Translations under genes and position numbers: made by a program
Part shown: piece by piece, positions 60,640-64,000 of the stretch
Layout of the letters: each line of letters opens with the position of its first letter
How positions within the stretch are numbered: the stretch's first letter is position 1
DNA from: Flavobacterium dankookense
GTDB taxonomy: Bacteria > Bacteroidota > Bacteroidia > Flavobacteriales > Flavobacteriaceae
Reading direction: 5' to 3'
NCBI RefSeq assembly: GCF_004362665.1
Contig: NZ_SNXR01000014.1
Coordinates: 62,001 to 126,000, forward strand
DNA length: 64,000 nt
The notes under the pieces: model-generated
Told to the model about the DNA's origin: nothing
Database searches by the model: none
What the model saw: only the letters and a program-made list of their open reading frames with translations

Positions 60640-62733
60640 CTAGTAGAAGTTTGCTCTGTTATCTTGGATATCAGCTTCGTTTTTCAACGCAGGTAAAACT
60701 CTACCAGCATAATTAGCAACTTGTGGTTTTAGTTTGTTCACATATTCGTCATGTTTTTTCAAAACTGGTGCTTTAACAACCGATTTTGTAACAATAACAT
60801 ACACACCAGAATTTCCATCAATTGGTTTAGAAACCTGACCAACTTTTGAAGTAAATGCAGAACCAACCACTTTTGGTTCAAATCCAGCTCCAGGAAGTGC
60901 AGCGTTTTCAACAGTTAAATCAACTGCATTTAAAACCGTTACTTTATTAGCAGCAGCAATTGTAGCTAAAGACGAACCTGATAATTTTGCTTTAATTTTT
61001 TCAGCTTTCTTTCTGTTTTTAAGAATTGGTTCAACCATTGGTCTAGCATCTTCAACAGCCATTAGTCCTTTTTCAGTAACTTTTTTCAATTTTGCAATAA
61101 CGTGTCCAACGTTTACAATTTCAAAACGTTTTACATCACCGATATTAGTATCCGAATTAAATGCCCATTTTACGATTTGTCTTTGGTTGTTAATTGTTCC
61201 AAAACTTTCGTCAATCGCTTTAACTCTAACTGATGGCGTAACTGTTAATTTCATTTGTTTCGCTAAAGCTGTAAAATCCTTGCTTGCAGCTTCCATTTCA
61301 AATTTAGTAGCATCAGCATAAACTTTATCATTTGTTGCTTCAGAAGGAGCAATTTTTTGTGCAATAGTGGCTAGTTTAACAGCATCTTGCTTATCGGTAA
61401 CATTAATTACATGGTAACCAAATTCAGTTTCAACCAAACCAACTTTTCCAATAGGATTGTTAAAAACGAAATCATTAAATGGTTTTACCATTTGACCTGG
61501 ACCAAAATAACCTAAATCACCACCTTGTTGCGAAGAAGAGTCATCAGAATTAGTCATGGCCAACATCATAAACATTCCAGGATTTGCTTGAGCTTGTGCT
61601 AACAAACTTTCTGCTTTAGCTTTTGCTTCTTCTTTAGTTCTTTTTTCTTTTTTGTTAGGCACTTGAGTTCCTTCCCAACTGATTAAGATATGACTTGCTT
61701 TTGCTTTTGCACCTGCTTTTCTTCCTAATCCTTTTGAAATACAATAGTAATTATTGTAGATATATGGTCCATAAATTTCACCTACAGGTAATGCAAATAG
61801 TTTTTCTGCATGTTCTGCTGGTAAATCTTGTTTAGCGATATAAGTTGAATCAAAAGGTCTGTCTGAATTAGCATTTACAAACTCTGCAATATTAGTTGCT
61901 GATCTAAATCCAGAAATCGTATCGTTTTTTCCTGTTTCTTTATTGTAACGAACGCTTGGCAATAGCAATCCATCAACTTTCGCTTTGATTTCAGATTCGT
62001 CTTGTTTTGAAGGCTTTTCTTCAATTAGAACGTAATCTAACTCACGAGTTTCTTCAGATTTGAATTTTTTCTCTTTTGTTTTCATATAAGCAACGATTTC
62101 TTCATCTGTTACTTTAACGTCGCTATCTTTTATTGAAGAAAATGGAACACTAACAAAATCAAAACTAACTTTGTTAGCTTCCATTTCGTATTTGAATTTT
62201 CCTTCAGCTTCTGTTGTGTATAATGCACCTTTTACTAAAGCATTGTAAATTTGGTATTTTGCATTCAACTCAGCGTCTTTTTCTCTTTCTTTCAAATATT
62301 GAATTCCTTCTGGATTTGCTTTGAAATAATCTTTAAATTTTGCTAAGTCAAATTTACCTAATGCATTTAAAAAAGCTGGATTTTGAGCAATATTTTGGTC
62401 TGCTTTAAACACTTCAACAATGTGTTTCTCACCAACTCTAATTCCTAATTTCTCGAACTCAGAAGTTAATAACGCAATACTTACTTCTTGATTCCAAATT
62501 TGGTTAGATGCTTGAAGAGCTGACATTCCTTGTCCACTTTTTTCAGCATTACTTACTTTTAAATTAAATTCATCAAAAGAAATATCTTCTCCATTTATGC
62601 TTCCAACTTCTCTTGAGGTTTGACTAAAACTTCCGCTTTGGATTAAATCTCCAATTACAAATGCAAATAATGCAAATGCAATCATACCAATCAATAATCC
62701 TGAACGTTGTCTAATTTTTGATAAAACTGCCAT
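60640..62733 (-). CDS. PpiD/SurA-like periplasmic peptidylprolyl isomerase
   Basis: This 697-residue protein is anchored by one N-terminal helix (SGLLIGMIAFALFAFVIGDLI), followed by a SurA_N-like chaperone domain (residues 40-190) and a parvulin rotamase domain at about 340-460 (AKASHILISWEGTQ, GGDLGYFGPGQMVKPFNDF, VGLVETEFGYHVI). A second, degenerate rotamase-like region follows (SAFTSKVGQVSKPIDGNSG). It assists folding of exported and outer-membrane proteins, which fits a neighbourhood of envelope genes. A 7-of-8 -7 element (TATTTTCG, 62766-62773) lies upstream. Confidence 0.93.
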   Translation of the reverse strand: MAVLSKIRQRSGLLIGMIAFALFAFVIGDLIQSGSFSQTSREVGSINGEDISFDEFNLKVSNAEKSGQGMSALQASNQIWNQEVSIALLTSEFEKLGIRVGEKHIVEVFKADQNIAQNPAFLNALGKFDLAKFKDYFKANPEGIQYLKEREKDAELNAKYQIYNALVKGALYTTEAEGKFKYEMEANKVSFDFVSVPFSSIKDSDVKVTDEEIVAYMKTKEKKFKSEETRELDYVLIEEKPSKQDESEIKAKVDGLLLPSVRYNKETGKNDTISGFRSATNIAEFVNANSDRPFDSTYIAKQDLPAEHAEKLFALPVGEIYGPYIYNNYYCISKGLGRKAGAKAKASHILISWEGTQVPNKKEKRTKEEAKAKAESLLAQAQANPGMFMMLAMTNSDDSSSQQGGDLGYFGPGQMVKPFNDFVFNNPIGKVGLVETEFGYHVINVTDKQDAVKLATIAQKIAPSEATNDKVYADATKFEMEAASKDFTALAKQMKLTVTPSVRVKAIDESFGTINNQRQIVKWAFNSDTNIGDVKRFEIVNVGHVIAKLKKVTEKGLMAVEDARPMVEPILKNRKKAEKIKAKLSGSSLATIAAANKVTVLNAVDLTVENAALPGAGFEPKVVGSAFTSKVGQVSKPIDGNSGVYVIVTKSVVKAPVLKKHDEYVNKLKPQVANYAGRVLPALKNEADIQDNRANFY

Positions 62734-62849
62734 CGTATTTTTATGTTAATTTTTAATTCAGTTTGCGAAAATACAATTATCTATGAAATAATAACAATCA
62801 GATGCTTATATTTTTATGTAATTCTCGATTTTTTTTGAACCAGAATATT

Positions 62850-63044
62850 TTACTCCTTTTTATTCTGTTGGTCAAAACGTTTCGCATATTTTCTGCGGAA
62901 GAAAAACATGAATATTCCAATCACTGCAAAAACAGCACTAAGAATATAATTATCATCATTAGACTGCCATTTAGTAAATGCATCGTAAGCAAAGATTGCT
63001 CCTGCGATTAAGTAAGCGTATTGGGTAAATTTTAAGTAATTCAT
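62850..63044 (-). CDS. Small two-helix membrane protein, 64 residues
   Basis: This short protein has two hydrophobic helices (residues 7-22, TQYAYLIAGAIFAYDA, and 33-50, ILSAVFAVIGIFMFFF) with a short polar loop and a basic, Gln-rich C-terminus (RRKYAKRFDQQNKKE). I do not recognise a named family. It starts 11 bases after the lptC stop and is co-oriented, so co-transcription is likely. A conserved accessory role in the LptC neighbourhood is only inference. Confidence 0.75.
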   Translation of the reverse strand: MNYLKFTQYAYLIAGAIFAYDAFTKWQSNDDNYILSAVFAVIGIFMFFFRRKYAKRFDQQNKKE

Positions 63045-63055
63045 TTTTATAATTT

Positions 63056-63607
63056 TTAATCTGATTCGTCTATTTCTCCAGAAATTTTCTGAGAGTTTAC
63101 TTTTTTGAAATCCTTGCTAAAATCTATTCCTTCACCATAAGAAACTCCTTTTGGAGAAGTGAATTTAAATTTTTCTTGAGTAAAAAACCATTCATTTTTT
63201 TGGTCAAAATACAACTGTTCTGTCTCTAATGTTTCGCCTGTTTCGTTGGTGATTTTTACTTTTCCTTGTAAATCAATAATATTTGTTCCCTTGTGAGAAA
63301 TGGCGTAATTGGATTTTACAAAAGTCTTTTTCCCTTTTGCATCAAAAAGCGTTAAGTCAATTCCCTTTGGAAATTCTGTAAAAGGAAACTCTACCATTCC
63401 ATATTCGAGCATTTTTGGACTTATTAAAACAGCTTTTATTCTTCCTGAATCGGTATACTTTAAGTTTATAGTATCCGCTTCACCACTTGGACTAAATTCG
63501 GATAATCCCATTTTTTGCACTTCTTTAAAATTACTTTCACAAGAAACAATGGCAATGCTACAGAGTAGAACTGTTAGAAAAAAAGATATTTTTTTCGTGA
63601 ATTGCAT
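63056..63607 (-). CDS. lptC: LPS export periplasmic protein LptC
   Basis: This 183-residue protein of the Lpt bridge carries LPS from the inner-membrane LptBFG complex toward LptA. An N-terminal lipoprotein-like signal ends in IAIVSCESN (Cys near residue 23), more like a lipoprotein than the single-helix anchor of E. coli LptC. The body is the LptC beta-jellyroll (LTLFDAKGKKTFVKSNYAIS, IIDLQGKVKITNETGETLET, WFFTQEKFKFTSPKGVSYG). Its start overlaps the stop of the TPR gene (TAATG), so translation is coupled. Confidence 0.9.
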   Translation of the reverse strand: MQFTKKISFFLTVLLCSIAIVSCESNFKEVQKMGLSEFSPSGEADTINLKYTDSGRIKAVLISPKMLEYGMVEFPFTEFPKGIDLTLFDAKGKKTFVKSNYAISHKGTNIIDLQGKVKITNETGETLETEQLYFDQKNEWFFTQEKFKFTSPKGVSYGEGIDFSKDFKKVNSQKISGEIDESD

Positions 63608-64000
63608 TATTTCTTATCAGGAAAAGTGAAAGTTTCATTAATGTCACAGCCAGTGATAGTGTATTTTTTTCCGAACAATTTCGCTTTTGCGATTTCATCC
63701 ATTGTAAGTGCTTTTTTTGAAAAACCAGTAGTTAAACTTTCAATATTAGTTCGCATTTTTGGATCGATAGCCAATACTTTATTCGCCGTATAAATTGCTA
63801 AATTGTGTATTGCTTTTTTCTCAAATGGTGTTTTGCCACATTTCTCAGCATTATTAGAATATAATTGTGCTAAAAATATGTAGGCTTTTACAAATTTCGG
63901 ATCTGCTTTTAGTGCTTTCTCTAACTGTTTTTTAGAATTTATCAAATCCGAACTATATAATCCAACTGCAGTATTATAGTAGATTTTAGCTTTTTCAGAT
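63607..64000 (-). CDS. Tetratricopeptide-repeat protein, C-terminal part (5' end beyond window)
   Basis: The reading frame is open through the right edge, so the N-terminus is missing. About 130 residues are seen: at least one TPR with AKIYYNTAVGLYSSDL, then KQLEKALKADPKFVKAYIFLAQLY, and a second Ala-rich helix pair around HNLAIYTANKVLAIDP. The end is a short charged tail with CDINETF. It precedes lptC with a one-base overlap, as in other flavobacteria. A TTG at 63945 is not the start: the frame reads on without a stop to position 64000. Confidence 0.8.
   Translation of the reverse strand, partial: SEKAKIYYNTAVGLYSSDLINSKKQLEKALKADPKFVKAYIFLAQLYSNNAEKCGKTPFEKKAIHNLAIYTANKVLAIDPKMRTNIESLTTGFSKKALTMDEIAKAKLFGKKYTITGCDINETFTFPDKK

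Noticed and set aside
1..64000. tRNA, rRNA, insertion sequences or prophage
   Set aside because: No cloverleaf-like sequence, rRNA-like conserved block, transposase, integrase or phage structural gene was recognised in either strand by reading; a tRNAscan/Infernal run would settle the RNA part.

Overview
The window is a chromosomal segment of a member of the Flavobacteriia, most likely Flavobacterium or a close relative. The evidence is an AT-rich composition, upstream sequences matching the Bacteroidota -7 promoter element TAnnTTTG, two proteins with type IX secretion (T9SS) sorting domains, the T9SS gene porT, a GYDIA-family GHMP kinase, an S9 dipeptidyl peptidase with POT transporters, and gene orders (ubiE-porT-SpoU methyltransferase-TamL; mreBCD-mrdA-rodA) typical of that class. 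I see no rRNA, tRNA, CRISPR array, transposase or prophage. Nearly every gene is housekeeping or envelope-related, so the unusual material is mostly in the intergenic DNA.

Layout. 1-5.9 kb (minus): an RHS/YD-repeat secreted protein pair and a seven-bladed propeller protein with a T9SS tail. 6.3-7.0 kb: an unrecognised cytosolic helical protein. 7.5-14.2 kb (minus): ion-pumping pyrophosphatase with an odd Cys-rich tail, a DNA glycosylase, a DUF5686 outer-membrane protein and pdhB. 14.5-19.0 kb (plus): etfBA, a bifunctional-nuclease-family protein, thyA and a GH114-like lipoprotein. 19.1-27.3 kb: a small CBM48 protein, 2TM protein-folA, ubiE-porT, a convergent RNA methyltransferase, tamL, fbaA and accD. 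28-31.5 kb: a short unknown exported protein, a MacB-type permease and purH. 31.5-37.2 kb: the rod-shape cluster mreB-mreC-mreD-mrdA-rodA. 37.2-45.8 kb: nuclease lipoprotein, coiled-coil exported protein, Prc protease, surE-lpxB, NlpC/P60 hydrolase and comEC. 45.8-53.5 kb (minus): a peptide-use locus of dipeptidyl peptidase, three POT transporters and a thioredoxin-like protein. 54.3-58.0 kb: a T9SS-secreted protein with five DUF4397 repeats. 58.1-60.5 kb: HMG-CoA reductase and a GYDIA GHMP kinase (mevalonate pathway). 60.6-64.0 kb (minus): TPR protein, LptC, a small membrane protein and a PpiD/SurA-like foldase.

Functional themes. Envelope building dominates: rod complex, LptC, LpxB, TamL, PorT, PpiD, Prc and NlpC/P60. 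T9SS clients occur at both ends and the T9SS component PorT in between. The peptidase-transporter locus suggests extracytoplasmic dipeptide release followed by proton-coupled uptake.

Most interesting signal. All clear intergenic tandem arrays have periods that are multiples of 7 bp. Four arrays are heptamers (about 4.2, 26.4, 32.6 and 37.2 kb), two have a 21-bp period (7.15 and 27.4 kb) and one has a 42/84-bp period (53.6 kb). Their units have diverged by substitution but hold phase almost without indels. A separate stem-like dispersed repeat is present in three copies (16.4, 28.5 and 59.5 kb). Neither family is explained by the genes around it.
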